Shown here in pieces: positions 25,656 through 34,613 of a stretch of DNA of 64,000 nt; within the stretch, counting starts at the first letter, position 1; every line of letters starts with the position of its first letter. The notes beneath the pieces are model-generated. The model worked only from the letters and a program-made list of their open reading frames with translations, was not told the origin of the DNA and made no database searches. Source of the stretch: Curvibacter microcysteis (GTDB lineage: Bacteria > Pseudomonadota > Gammaproteobacteria > Burkholderiales > Burkholderiaceae_C); the NCBI RefSeq assembly GCF_028649435.1, contig NZ_JAQSIN010000004.1. The stretch is one strand, 5' to 3'. A program made the position numbers and the translations under genes.

Positions 25656-28027
25656 GCGTAGAGCTGGGTTTCAAGTGCGACAACCGCCTTCGCATAACCA
25701 GCCTTGCCGCCGAAGGCCTTGACCAATTCGATGGGCGCGCCAATACGGCTGAACGGATCGAGCTGAAGTATCTTGATGTCCTCAATGGGTTCCAGCCCGG
25801 TGTCGGCGTACTTCTCCAGCAAGGCCTCCAACACCTGCCGTGCAGGGCCTTGGTACTTGGCGAAGTAATTGCGCTTCTTGACGCTGTCGGCACGCTCCCT
25901 GCGGGATAGCGGTGGTTGGTCAAAGGCGACATGGCAAATCAGGTCGAAAGGATCGAGTGGTTTGCCTTGCTTCGCTTCGACCTCTTCGGCCAAAGCGTCC
26001 CAGAGCACGCCCTGATTGGCCAGCTCTTCGATGATGACCTTCTTCTGCTCAGCGTCGGACCAGCGGCGCAGGAAAGCATCCAGCGACCCGAACTGCTTGG
26101 TGACGCAGTTGCGGGTGTAGTCGCGCAGGGACTCGGTGATGAGCTTGCCGTCCGCGCAGTAGTACTGCACACGCTCGGCCACAACGAAGACCGAAACATT
26201 GCCGACCACGTATTTGATGCGACCGCCTCCCGCGCCACCGCCCAGGGCGCCGCCGTCATCGGGCGGTGCGTCGTCGCCACCGCCGCCGACAGGTGCACCG
26301 CCTTCGGGCTGCTCCGGCACATCGTCAGGTGGCACCGGCGGTTCGTCGCCCTTGGGTTCGTAGACCTGCACCGGGTCACCATCAAAGGCGGGGTCGGCAA
26401 ACAACTCGGTGGCCTTCTTGAAGTCCATGATGGTGAACCAGAACTTGCCGTAGTCCTCGTTGATGCGGGTGCCGCGACCGATGATCTGCTTGAACTCGGT
26501 CATGGACTTGATGTGCTGGTCCAGCACGACGAGCTTGCAGGTTTGCGCGTCCACGCCCGTGGTCATCAGCTTGCTGGTGGTGGCGATGACGGGGTAGCGC
26601 TCTTCGGGGTTGATGAAGTTGTCGAGTTCGGCCTTGCCTTCTTGCTCGTCGCCGGTGATGCGCATGACGTATTTGCGGTTCTCCTGAATGCGCTGAGGAT
26701 TCAGGTTCACCAGCGCCTGGCGCATGCGCTCGGCGTGGTCGATGTCATCGCAAAAGACGATGGTCTTTTGGTAAGGGTCGGTGGCCTTCAGGAAGGCGGT
26801 GATTTTCTCAGCCACCAGTTGAGTGCGGGCCTCCAGCACCAGTTGCCGGTCCATGTCCTTGAGGTTGTAAATGCGGTCCTCAATCGGTTGGCCGTTCTTG
26901 TCCAACATACCGGCGGGCGGGCGCCAGCCTTGCAGGTCCTTGTCGAAGTCGATGCGCACAACCTTGTAGGGCGCCAAGAAGCCATCGGCGATGCCTTGCT
27001 TGAGGCTGTAGCTGTAGACCGGCTCACCGAAGTAATGGATGCTGGAAACCTCCTTGGTCTCCTTGGGCGTGGCGGTCAGGCCGATGTGCGTGGCGCTGGA
27101 GAAGTACGCGAGGATTTCGCGCCAGGCGGAGTCTTCAGCCGCGCTGCCCCGGTGGCATTCGTCGATGACGACCAAATCGAAAAAGTCCGGCGAGAACTGC
27201 TTGTAGATGTTCTTTTCTTCCTCAGCGCCGGTCACGGCCTGGTACAGCGACAGATAGATTTCGTAGGAGGTGTCGATCTGTCGCTTGGCGATCTTGGTCA
27301 TCGCCGCGCCGAAGGGCTTGAAGTCGTTGTTCCTGGTCTGGTCGACCAGGATGTTGCGGTCGGCCAGGAACAAGATGCGCTTCTTCTGCCGGCTCTTCCA
27401 CAAGCGCCAGATGATCTGAAACGCGGTGTAGGTCTTGCCGGTGCCGGTGGCCATCACCAACAGCACACGGTTCTGACCACGTGCGACCGCCTCCACCGTG
27501 CGGTTGATGGCGTTCATTTGGTAGTAGCGGGGCATGCGGCCGGTGCCGTCGTCGAAGTACGGGGCTTCGACCTTTTGGCTGGCTTCGGCGTCGAACCCCT
27601 TCCAGGCGCAGTAACGCTGCCAGAGTTCGGCGGGGCTGGGGAACTGCTCCAGCGTCAGCTCGGTTTCGGTGACGGCCGCGTTGCCGGTGCGGTCATGGAA
27701 CAGGAAACCGTCGCCGTTGCTGGAGAAGGCAAAGGGCACGTCCAGCGCCTCAGCGTAGTCCAAGGCCTGCTGCATGCCGTCGCCCACCGTGTGGGTGTTG
27801 TCCTTGGCCTCGATCACGGCCAGCGGCAGATTGGGCTGGTGGTACAGGATGAAGTCGGCACGCCGCGACTTACCGCGGGTGTGCAGCTTGCCCCGCACGA
27901 TGACTCGGCCTTTGGTGAAACTCACCTCTTCACGCACCTGACGCTGGATATCCCAGCCTGCCGCAACAACGGCGGGTGCGATGAACTTGGTGCAAATGTC
28001 GCGCTCGGACAGCAGTTTTTTATTCAT
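25652..28027 (-). CDS. hsdR: Type I restriction endonuclease subunit HsdR
   Basis: 791 residues from the ATG at 28027 (MNKKLLSERDICTKFI); an open extension to 28159 is not protein-like. It is the ATP-driven translocase and nuclease of the complex. The PD-(D/E)XK nuclease is near residues 55-80 (RADFILYHQ ... LAVIEAKDN). The SF2 motor has Walker A ATGTGKTYTAFQ, DECH box VVIDECHRGS, and LTATPKET. A Gly/Asp/Pro-rich hinge (about 560-610) separates the motor from a C-terminal helical domain. It is shorter than EcoKI HsdR (~1,170) and like the ~800-residue EcoR124-unlike subgroup often annotated DEAD/DEAH-type HsdR. First gene of the operon hsdR-HNH-hsdM-hsdS; the promoter should lie in 28028-28165. 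Confidence 0.94.
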   Translation of the reverse strand: MNKKLLSERDICTKFIAPAVVAAGWDIQRQVREEVSFTKGRVIVRGKLHTRGKSRRADFILYHQPNLPLAVIEAKDNTHTVGDGMQQALDYAEALDVPFAFSSNGDGFLFHDRTGNAAVTETELTLEQFPSPAELWQRYCAWKGFDAEASQKVEAPYFDDGTGRMPRYYQMNAINRTVEAVARGQNRVLLVMATGTGKTYTAFQIIWRLWKSRQKKRILFLADRNILVDQTRNNDFKPFGAAMTKIAKRQIDTSYEIYLSLYQAVTGAEEEKNIYKQFSPDFFDLVVIDECHRGSAAEDSAWREILAYFSSATHIGLTATPKETKEVSSIHYFGEPVYSYSLKQGIADGFLAPYKVVRIDFDKDLQGWRPPAGMLDKNGQPIEDRIYNLKDMDRQLVLEARTQLVAEKITAFLKATDPYQKTIVFCDDIDHAERMRQALVNLNPQRIQENRKYVMRITGDEQEGKAELDNFINPEERYPVIATTSKLMTTGVDAQTCKLVVLDQHIKSMTEFKQIIGRGTRINEDYGKFWFTIMDFKKATELFADPAFDGDPVQVYEPKGDEPPVPPDDVPEQPEGGAPVGGGGDDAPPDDGGALGGGAGGGRIKYVVGNVSVFVVAERVQYYCADGKLITESLRDYTRNCVTKQFGSLDAFLRRWSDAEQKKVIIEELANQGVLWDALAEEVEAKQGKPLDPFDLICHVAFDQPPLSRRERADSVKKRNYFAKYQGPARQVLEALLEKYADTGLEPIEDIKILQLDPFSRIGAPIELVKAFGGKAGYAKAVVALETQLYA

Positions 28028-28165
28028 GCCGACGTGATCTCCCTGCCCGGATTGTCCACACTTTGCGCGGCCAATTGAGGTGTACATCGGCCAAGACAAC
28101 ACGGCGAACGGTCTCAGCCAACGAAAAAAAGGCCTACACCCCCCAAGTGAGTCCCCCAAAAGACC

Positions 28166-28720
28166 TCAAGCGCCCCCCACCGCCCCCTTCACCCGCCCCA
28201 ACAAGCGTCGGCGGATCAGCCCACTCGCTGGCCGGATCAGCCACCAATACAGCTGAAACCGGCGCTGGCTCGCGGCGTCGCCACAGCAGACCCGGGTGCG
28301 GGTGGTCAGGCGGGTGCCGGTGCCTTCGGGCTCGGCGCTGAAGTTCATCACCAGCTTGGCCAGGCCCCGCACATCCAAGGCGGCAAAAGCCTCGGCATCG
28401 GCCAATTCGACCAGACCAAAATCGGACTGCCAAAAGCAACCCGCCAGACCAAACGCGATCTCGCGGTCACCGTCGCGGCCCAGGGGCGTGAAGTTGGCCA
28501 GGCCAAAGGCCGGGCGGTGTTGCAGGGTCGAAGGCAGCCCCAAGCGCCCGGCCAGCCGGTTGGGCCACTCACGCAGCGCGATCAAGCCACGGGCCACGGG
28601 GTCGTCCACCACCTCGGGGCGGCTCACCGCGTCCAGCACCTGGGCGGGTGTCGCAGGGATGTAGAGGCTGTGTTCCTCAGCGAATTGGTAGCGGGGCAGG
28701 TAACGGTTCATCAGGTTCAT
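28166..28720 (-). CDS. Hypothetical protein, possibly SRPBCC-like
   Basis: 184 residues from ATG 28720 (MNLMNRYLPRYQF); a start three codons later is also possible, and the longer open frame upstream is not credible. The segment YIPATPAQVLDAVSRPEV near the N-terminus, followed by alternating strands (REIAFGLAGCFW, LVELADAEAFAAL) and a late TRLTTRTRVCCGD strand, resembles polyketide-cyclase/START-type (SRPBCC) lipid-binding proteins, but this is only a fold-level impression. The C-terminus is basic and may touch the membrane. It lies between hsdR and metY, convergent with nothing and likely monocistronic. Confidence 0.6.
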   Translation of the reverse strand: MNLMNRYLPRYQFAEEHSLYIPATPAQVLDAVSRPEVVDDPVARGLIALREWPNRLAGRLGLPSTLQHRPAFGLANFTPLGRDGDREIAFGLAGCFWQSDFGLVELADAEAFAALDVRGLAKLVMNFSAEPEGTGTRLTTRTRVCCGDAASQRRFQLYWWLIRPASGLIRRRLLGRVKGAVGGA

Positions 28721-29007
28721 GGGCGGCCTTGGCTGGAACGCAGTGGGGGCGCAAGACGCAGCCAGTGCAGCCACCGCAGCGACAAGGAATGCCGGCCCAC
28801 GTTCACACCCAAGCCTAGCATCCCCTTCAGGCCCCAGCGCCCACGCATAAACAAGCCGCATTTCCGCATAAGCCCCCCCCCACATCAATGGTTCAATAGC
28901 GTCGGCGCCAGTCCGATCGGCTGGGGCCAAGCCCGGGGAGACCGGTTGCTTTTTCACCCTCTCAAACCACAGACAAACCAACTCAAAACCAGAGGAGCCT
29001 CTTCACC

Positions 29008-30309
29008 ATGTCAGCTGCAGACAACTGGAAGTTCGAAACCCTGTCCGTCCATGCGGGCTACTCGCCCGACCCGACCACCAAGGCGGTGGCGGTGCCCATC
29101 TACCAGACGGCGGCCTACGCTTTTGACAGCGCCCAGCACGGCGCTGACCTGTTTGACCTGAAGGTGGCAGGCAACATCTACACCCGCATCATGAACCCGA
29201 CCACCGACGTGCTGGAAAAACGCGTCGCGGCCCTGGAGGGCGGCATTGGCGCGCTGGCCGTGGCCTCGGGCCAGGCGGCGGTGACCTACGCGATCCAGAC
29301 CATTGCCGAAGCGGGCGACAACATCGTGGCCTCGACCGCGCTGTATGGCGGCACCTACAACCTGTTTGCCCACACGCTGCCGCAGTACGGCATCACCACG
29401 CGCTTTGCCGACCACCGCGACCCGAGCAGCTTTGACGCGCTGATCGATGCCAACACCAAGGCGGTGTTTGTGGAGTCGCTGGGCAACCCGCAGGGCAATG
29501 TGACCGACATCGCGCGCATCGCCGAAATCGCCCACCGCCACGGTGTACCGCTGATCGTGGACAACACCGTCGCCACCCCGTACCTGCTGCGCCCGTTCGA
29601 GCATGGCGCGGACATCGTGGTGCACTCGCTGACCAAGTACCTGGGTGGCCACGGCACCAGCATCGGTGGCGCCATCGTCGACTCGGGCAAGTTCCCCTGG
29701 GCCCAGCACAAGGAGCGCTTCAAGCGCCTCAATGAGCCCGACGTCAGCTACCACGGCGTGGTCTACACCGAGGCCCTGGGCGCCGCGGCCTACATTGGCC
29801 GCGCCCGCGTGGTGCCGCTGCGCAACATGGGCGCGGCGCTGTCGCCGTTCAATGCCTTCCTGATCCTGCAAGGCATCGAGACCCTGGCCCTGCGCATGGA
29901 CCGCATCAACGACAACACCTTGAAGGTGGCGCAGTTCCTCGAGAAGCACCCCAAGGTGGGCTGGGTCAACTACGCCGGCCTGCCCGGCAATGTCGACCAC
30001 GCGCTGGCGCAGAAGTACCTGGGCGGCAAGGCCTCGGGTCTGCTGACCTTTGGCGTCAAGGCCAGCAGCGGCGGGGGCCGCGAAGCCGGGGCGCGCTTCC
30101 TTGACGCGCTGCAGCTGTTCACGCGCCTGGTCAACATTGGCGACGCCAAGTCGCTGGCCACGCACCCGGCCTCGACCACGCACCGCCAACTGTCGCCGGA
30201 AGAGCTGAAGAAGTCCGGCGTGGGCGAAGACACGGTGCGCCTGTGCGTGGGCATCGAACACGCTGACGACCTGCTGGCCGACCTGGCCCAGGCGCTGGAC
30301 CAGGTGTGA
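29008..30309 (+). CDS. metY: O-acetylhomoserine sulfhydrylase / aminocarboxypropyltransferase
   Basis: 433 residues, the usual length. It is a PLP enzyme that joins O-acetylhomoserine and sulfide to make homocysteine for methionine synthesis. The start MSAADNWKFETLSVHAGYSPD, the ring YTRIMNPTTDVLEKRVAALE, the substrate-facing ASTALYGGTYNLFAHTLP and the PLP-lysine motif SLTKYLGG are all present, and the C-terminal LVNIGDAKSLATHPASTTH motif is the family standard. A strong AGAGGAGCC site precedes the ATG. I saw no SAM or SAH riboswitch in the 287-bp upstream gap. It is flanked by unrelated minus-strand genes. Confidence 0.95.
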   Translation: MSAADNWKFETLSVHAGYSPDPTTKAVAVPIYQTAAYAFDSAQHGADLFDLKVAGNIYTRIMNPTTDVLEKRVAALEGGIGALAVASGQAAVTYAIQTIAEAGDNIVASTALYGGTYNLFAHTLPQYGITTRFADHRDPSSFDALIDANTKAVFVESLGNPQGNVTDIARIAEIAHRHGVPLIVDNTVATPYLLRPFEHGADIVVHSLTKYLGGHGTSIGGAIVDSGKFPWAQHKERFKRLNEPDVSYHGVVYTEALGAAAYIGRARVVPLRNMGAALSPFNAFLILQGIETLALRMDRINDNTLKVAQFLEKHPKVGWVNYAGLPGNVDHALAQKYLGGKASGLLTFGVKASSGGGREAGARFLDALQLFTRLVNIGDAKSLATHPASTTHRQLSPEELKKSGVGEDTVRLCVGIEHADDLLADLAQALDQV

Positions 30310-30385
30310 TCGGTGGGCCTGGCACCGGCCTCCCGGCCTGCCAGGCCTGCGCTTCAAGCTCGCGCGGCCCCAGCGTGCGAGGCCG

Positions 30386-32413
30386 TCAAACCGGCCCCGG
30401 GCTGACGGGCCGCGCGGCGCTTTCCAGCACCCAGAGGGCGGCGCGCGCGCGCGTCATCGCGACATAGAGGCGGTTGCGCTCCAGGTAGGCCTCCTGGTGC
30501 GAGGAGGGGCCCGGAAAGCGGCCCCGCTCCACAAAAGGCACGGCCACAAAGGTGAATTCACGTCCCTTGCAGGCGTTGATGCTCAACAGCCGCAGGCTGA
30601 CCGCTTCACGCGCCTGGTGCAAAGCAATGCTTTGCGTGGCGATCAAGGTCAACCGGCCCAGGAACTCGGCCACCGGGATGTGGCGCGCCAGCCGGGCCAG
30701 GCTGTCCAAGCTATCCTGGCAGGCCCGGCGCTCTTGGGCGGTGATGGGGGCCTCGTCCACCAGGCGACGCAGCAAAGGGTGGCGGCACAGGGCACCGGCA
30801 TCGTCCAGCACCTGCGGCGGCAGTGCCAGCAAGTCAGTCCACAGCGCGCTGGGGTTGGCGGCGTTGGGGTCCAGGCTGCCCAGCTCCAGGTAGCGGCGCA
30901 AGCGGGCCGGGTCGCCATGCAGGCTGAGGGCCAGGGACTGGCTTTCGCGCGCGCCAGGCAGATCGGTCCAGCCGGCTTCATCGAACTGACCCTGGGCCAG
31001 CACGTCGGGGTCGGCCGCGTCGGCGCGGGCACTGCTGCGGCCCAGGTGCAATCGGCCCTCGACCGCCGCCGCCACCATGCCGGGGGTCAGCAGCGGTGTG
31101 GACTGGGCCTCGGGGCCCAGCAGCACCCACATCCAAACCAAGGCCAGCGCCAGCTCTTTGCGCAGGTAAAACGGGCTCAGGTCCTGACAGCTGTAGTGCA
31201 CGCCTTCATGGCCAAACACCCACTCCAGCAGGATGCTGTCCTGCGGGTTGCGCAGCACCACGTTGAGCGCGCTGTGCTGACCCTTGGCGCCCTGCACGTC
31301 GCGCCAGCCTTGCACGATCTGACGGTGCAGCTCGACCAGCTGCTGGGCACAGTGCTCGTCGCTGTCGTAATGCAGGCGCACAAAGGCGTCCGAGCGCTCG
31401 GCCGTGTGGCCAAAGGCCAGGCCGAACAAGGGGTTGAGCGCGGCGCAGATCTCGGCGCCAAAGCGGCGCGTGGTGTTGATCTGCAGCACCTCGGTGTCTT
31501 CGGGCAGGCAGCTCTTGATGCGCGCCAGCGACTCACCAAACACCGAGAAAGCGCCCTCATGGATGTGTTGGTTGAAGTCGCCCGCGCCGACAAACACGCC
31601 GTTGTCGCTTTGCACCAATTTGCGCAGCACCAGCAAGGCGGCTTCGTCGAGGTCGTGCAGCTCATCAAACAGCACGGCGGCGTAGCGGCTTTGCAGCCAC
31701 TCAAAGGGCTGGTCCCAGTCCAGCAGGCTGAGCTGGCGGCACAGCTCGAAGCTGCAGTCGCCGTCGGCATAGAACTGGGGCTCGTGGTTCATGCCCACGC
31801 GCATGCGCTCATAGCGGCGGTACAGGCGGTACAGCTCGGGGTCGAGGTCCTGGTCTTCGCAAAACCCGACCAGGCCCAGACCCGAGTCTTCGAACTGCTG
31901 GTCCAGCAAGCGCTTTTTGGCCAGGGCTTCAAAAGCCAGGAATGCGTCGATGTCCACCTCGCGGCCCAGCCAGGCGCTGAACTTGCCATCGGCCCCGGGT
32001 TGGCGTTCCTGGCGCAGCGCCTGCTGCGCCTGCAAAATCAAAAACCGCCGGCGCAGCGGGTCTTTGAGGCGGTGCACCGGGTCGCCCTGGTCTTTGAGCA
32101 CCTGCTCGCTGAGCTGCTCCACCGTCAGCACCTCCAGTTGCTGTGGCGACAGGCCACTTTGCAACTGGCTCATGCGGTCGCGGATGGCCGTCACCCCGGC
32201 GCGCGAATAGGCCAGCATCAGCACGCGGGCATCCGGCCCCAGGCCCTTGAGCAGGCTGCAGGCCTTCATGCACAGCGTGGTGGTCTTGCCCGTGCCCGCC
32301 AGGGCCTGCACCAGCTTGGCCCGGGCCGGGGACTTGAGCACCTGCCACTGTTCCCCCGTGGGGTGGATGGAGGTGGCCGACCAGGGCAGGGCAGGGGAGA
32401 AAGAGGCAGTCAT
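30386..32413 (-). CDS. UvrD/PcrA-like SF1 DNA helicase
   Basis: 675 residues. Superfamily-1A motifs are visible: Walker A LAGTGKTTTLCMKA (about residue 38), motif Ia MLAYSRAGVTAIRDRM, DExx-type VLFDELHDLDEAA, motif III GVFVGAGDFNQHI and motif VI YVAMTRARAALWVLE. It should be an ATP-dependent 3'-5' DNA helicase or translocase. It lacks the full length of UvrD (~720) and has a divergent 2B region, so it is a family paralogue rather than UvrD itself; a role in repair or defence cannot be told apart. It diverges from the lytic transglycosylase gene. Confidence 0.85.
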   Translation of the reverse strand: MTASFSPALPWSATSIHPTGEQWQVLKSPARAKLVQALAGTGKTTTLCMKACSLLKGLGPDARVLMLAYSRAGVTAIRDRMSQLQSGLSPQQLEVLTVEQLSEQVLKDQGDPVHRLKDPLRRRFLILQAQQALRQERQPGADGKFSAWLGREVDIDAFLAFEALAKKRLLDQQFEDSGLGLVGFCEDQDLDPELYRLYRRYERMRVGMNHEPQFYADGDCSFELCRQLSLLDWDQPFEWLQSRYAAVLFDELHDLDEAALLVLRKLVQSDNGVFVGAGDFNQHIHEGAFSVFGESLARIKSCLPEDTEVLQINTTRRFGAEICAALNPLFGLAFGHTAERSDAFVRLHYDSDEHCAQQLVELHRQIVQGWRDVQGAKGQHSALNVVLRNPQDSILLEWVFGHEGVHYSCQDLSPFYLRKELALALVWMWVLLGPEAQSTPLLTPGMVAAAVEGRLHLGRSSARADAADPDVLAQGQFDEAGWTDLPGARESQSLALSLHGDPARLRRYLELGSLDPNAANPSALWTDLLALPPQVLDDAGALCRHPLLRRLVDEAPITAQERRACQDSLDSLARLARHIPVAEFLGRLTLIATQSIALHQAREAVSLRLLSINACKGREFTFVAVPFVERGRFPGPSSHQEAYLERNRLYVAMTRARAALWVLESAARPVSPGPV

Positions 32414-32525
32414 GGGGGGCAGGCCAATCGGGGAAGCAAGGCCTCCATTGTCGCCAGCTTGGGGCCCGACAGGGGCTCATTCAGGACCGGCCACCCCACC
32501 CGCCCGGCGGGGTGAAAATCACGCC

Positions 32526-33863
32526 ATGCACCCCATTTCTGATTTTGCTCAGCGGCCCTGGCCGTCCCAACCCCAGCGCCTGGCCTGGAGCGCGCTGCTC
32601 TGCGCCACGCTCGCCGCCTGCGGCAGCGCACCCCAGGCACCGACCGCCCCCCTGCCCAGCCCCGTGGCCCCCACTGCGCCCGCCCCCCAGGCAGCACCCA
32701 ACGCACCGCTCACCAACGACAGCACCGCGAGCATGCAGCAGCAGGCCTTGATGCGCTGGATCGAGGCCTTCAAGCCGCGTGCGCGCGCTGCCGGCATCAG
32801 CGAGGCCACGCTGCACACGGCCCTGGATGGCGTGCGCTACCGGCCCCAGGTGGTCGAACTGGACCGCGCGCAGCCCGAGTTCAACCGCACGGTGTGGGAC
32901 TACCTGGACCGCACGGTGTCGCCGCTGCGCATCCAGCAAGGCCGCGCCAAGCTGCGCCAGCTGCAAGCCGAGGCCCAGGCCACTGAAGCGCGCTACGGTG
33001 TGCCCGCCACCACCTTGTTCGCGATCTGGGGCATGGAAAGCAACTACGGCAGCCACTATGGCGACGTCCCCACCCTGGACGCCCTGGCCACGCTGGGCCT
33101 GGAAGGGCGGCGCGAAGCCTGGGCACGCGAGCAGCTGATCGCCGCGTTGAAGATCCTGCAAAACGGCGACATCGCCCGCGACCGCATGATCGGCTCCTGG
33201 GCCGGCGCCATGGGCCAGACGCAGTTCCTGCCCTCGGTCTTCCTGGCCCACGCCGTGGACGCGGATGGCGACGGCCACCGCGACATCTGGGGCAGCATGC
33301 CGGACGTGCTGGCCTCGACCGCCAACTTTGTGGCGCACTCGGGCTGGAAGCCTGGCCAGGCCTGGGGCGCCGAAGTGCGCCTGCCCGCGGGCTTTGACCC
33401 GGGCCAGCGCGAGGCCGAGTTCCGCCAAAGCAGCGCCCAATGGGTGGCCGAAGGCGTGCAAAGCATGGACAGCCAGGGCCTGCCCGACCTGGGCGAGGAC
33501 GCGGCCCTGTTCCTGCCCGCCGGCCTGCGCGGCCCGGCCTTCCTGGTGGGGAACAACTTCCGCACCCTCCTGCGCTACAACAACTCCACCCATTACGCGC
33601 TCGCCGTGTGCCTGCTGGCCCAGCGCCTGGGCCAAGGCCCGGGCGTGCAAGCGGCCTGGCCGCGCGACCTGGTGGCCTTGTCGCGCAGCCAACTGCGCGA
33701 GCTGCAGACCCGGCTCAACGCCCTGGGTTTTGCCAGCGGCCAGCCCGACGGCCTGATGGGCCCGGCCACGCGCGAAGGCATCCGCCGCTACCAGCGCAGC
33801 CTGGGCCTGCCCGCCGACGGTTACCCCGAGCTGGGCCTGCTGGAGCGCCTGCAAGCCCGCTGA
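32526..33863 (+). CDS. Lytic murein transglycosylase (MltB family) lipoprotein
   Basis: 445 residues from ATG 32526; the open frame upstream is not credible. The N-terminus carries a lipobox (LLCATLAAC), followed by a Pro/Ala-rich linker. The SLT_2 domain (about 75-370) contains the catalytic-glutamate context WGMESNYGSHYGDVPTLDAL and the conserved GAMGQTQFLPS and DADGDGHRDIWGSMPD. A C-terminal peptidoglycan-binding domain (about 385-445; LQTRLNALGFASGQPDGLMG) completes it. It cleaves the MurNAc-GlcNAc bond with formation of 1,6-anhydro ends at the outer membrane. Confidence 0.94.
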   Translation: MHPISDFAQRPWPSQPQRLAWSALLCATLAACGSAPQAPTAPLPSPVAPTAPAPQAAPNAPLTNDSTASMQQQALMRWIEAFKPRARAAGISEATLHTALDGVRYRPQVVELDRAQPEFNRTVWDYLDRTVSPLRIQQGRAKLRQLQAEAQATEARYGVPATTLFAIWGMESNYGSHYGDVPTLDALATLGLEGRREAWAREQLIAALKILQNGDIARDRMIGSWAGAMGQTQFLPSVFLAHAVDADGDGHRDIWGSMPDVLASTANFVAHSGWKPGQAWGAEVRLPAGFDPGQREAEFRQSSAQWVAEGVQSMDSQGLPDLGEDAALFLPAGLRGPAFLVGNNFRTLLRYNNSTHYALAVCLLAQRLGQGPGVQAAWPRDLVALSRSQLRELQTRLNALGFASGQPDGLMGPATREGIRRYQRSLGLPADGYPELGLLERLQAR

Positions 33864-33943
33864 GGCCCGTGCCGGTCGCCCCGCGCAGCCCGTCGACCGG
33901 GGCTGTCCCGGGCTGGACAAGCCCCGGCCGGCCGTCGTATAAA

Positions 33944-33959
33944 CTGTATTTATTTACAG
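33944..33959 (+). promoter_or_regulatory. LexA (SOS) box before the tag operon
   Basis: CTGT-N8-ACAG with a fully A/T spacer (ATTTATTT), the canonical betaproteobacterial/gammaproteobacterial SOS operator, in a palindromic context AACTGT ... ACAGTT. It ends 6 bp before the tag ATG, so it lies on or just after the promoter. LexA binding here would repress the whole tag-racemase-nuclease-helicase operon until DNA damage. Confidence 0.8.
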
Positions 33960-33965
33960 TTCATC

Positions 33966-34613
33966 ATGCTTGCCTCTTCCCCCGTCCCCGCCGGCCTTTT
34001 CAGCGACGAGCACGGCGCCTGGCGCTGCCTCTGGTGCCGGGCCACACCCGAGTACCAGCGCTACCACGACGAGGAGTGGGGCCGGCCGGTACACGATGAC
34101 CGCCGCCTGTTCGAAAAGATTTGCCTCGAAGGCTTTCAGGCCGGCCTGAGCTGGCTCACCATCCTCAACAAGCGCGAGGCATTTCGCGCAGCCTTTGCAC
34201 AGTTCGACATCGACGCCGTGGCGCGTTTTGACGAAGCCGACGTGCAGCGACTGCTGCTCAACGCCGGCATCGTGCGCCACCGAGGCAAGATCGTTTCGAC
34301 CCTGAACAACGCGCGCTGCGCCCAGGCCTTGCGCGAGGAGTTCGGCTCGCTGGCAGCCTACTTCTGGCGCTTCGAGCCCCCCGCCCACCAGCGCCCGCCC
34401 GAGATCACCCACGCCAGCCTGCAAGGCCTGACCACCTCGCCCGAATCGGTGGCCTTGTCCAAAGACCTGCGCCGACGCGGCTGGAGCTTTGTCGGACCCA
34501 CCACCATGTACGCCTTCATGCAGGCCATGGGCCTGGTCAACGACCACCTGCAAGGCTGCCATGTGCGCGAGCCCGCGCTGAGCCAGCGCAGCAGCCAGCC
34601 CAGCGCCGCATGA
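33966..34613 (+). CDS. tag: DNA-3-methyladenine glycosylase I
   Basis: 215 residues. It removes 3-methyladenine from DNA, starting base-excision repair. The conserved core WCRATPEYQRYHDEEWGRPV, FQAGLSWLTILNKR and the C-terminal zinc-binding NDHLQGCHVR are present. The N-terminus is extended by ~15 residues compared with E. coli Tag. It is the first gene behind a consensus LexA box, so SOS control is expected; E. coli tag is classed as constitutive, which makes this notable. The racemase gene overlaps its stop by 4 bp. Confidence 0.94.
   Translation: MLASSPVPAGLFSDEHGAWRCLWCRATPEYQRYHDEEWGRPVHDDRRLFEKICLEGFQAGLSWLTILNKREAFRAAFAQFDIDAVARFDEADVQRLLLNAGIVRHRGKIVSTLNNARCAQALREEFGSLAAYFWRFEPPAHQRPPEITHASLQGLTTSPESVALSKDLRRRGWSFVGPTTMYAFMQAMGLVNDHLQGCHVREPALSQRSSQPSAA

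Noticed and set aside
25916..28078. A 720-codon open frame on the plus strand opposite hsdR, and similar long antisense frames (316-2163 minus, 17630-20353 minus, 47331-50363 minus)
   Set aside because: These are mirror frames of real genes in GC-rich DNA: products are Gln/His/Arg/Ala-rich without domains, while the opposite strand encodes recognised proteins over the same span.
28721..29007. Possible SAM or SAH riboswitch before metY
   Set aside because: I could not find the conserved cores of known SAM or SAH riboswitch classes; only unrelated GC-rich hairpins were visible.
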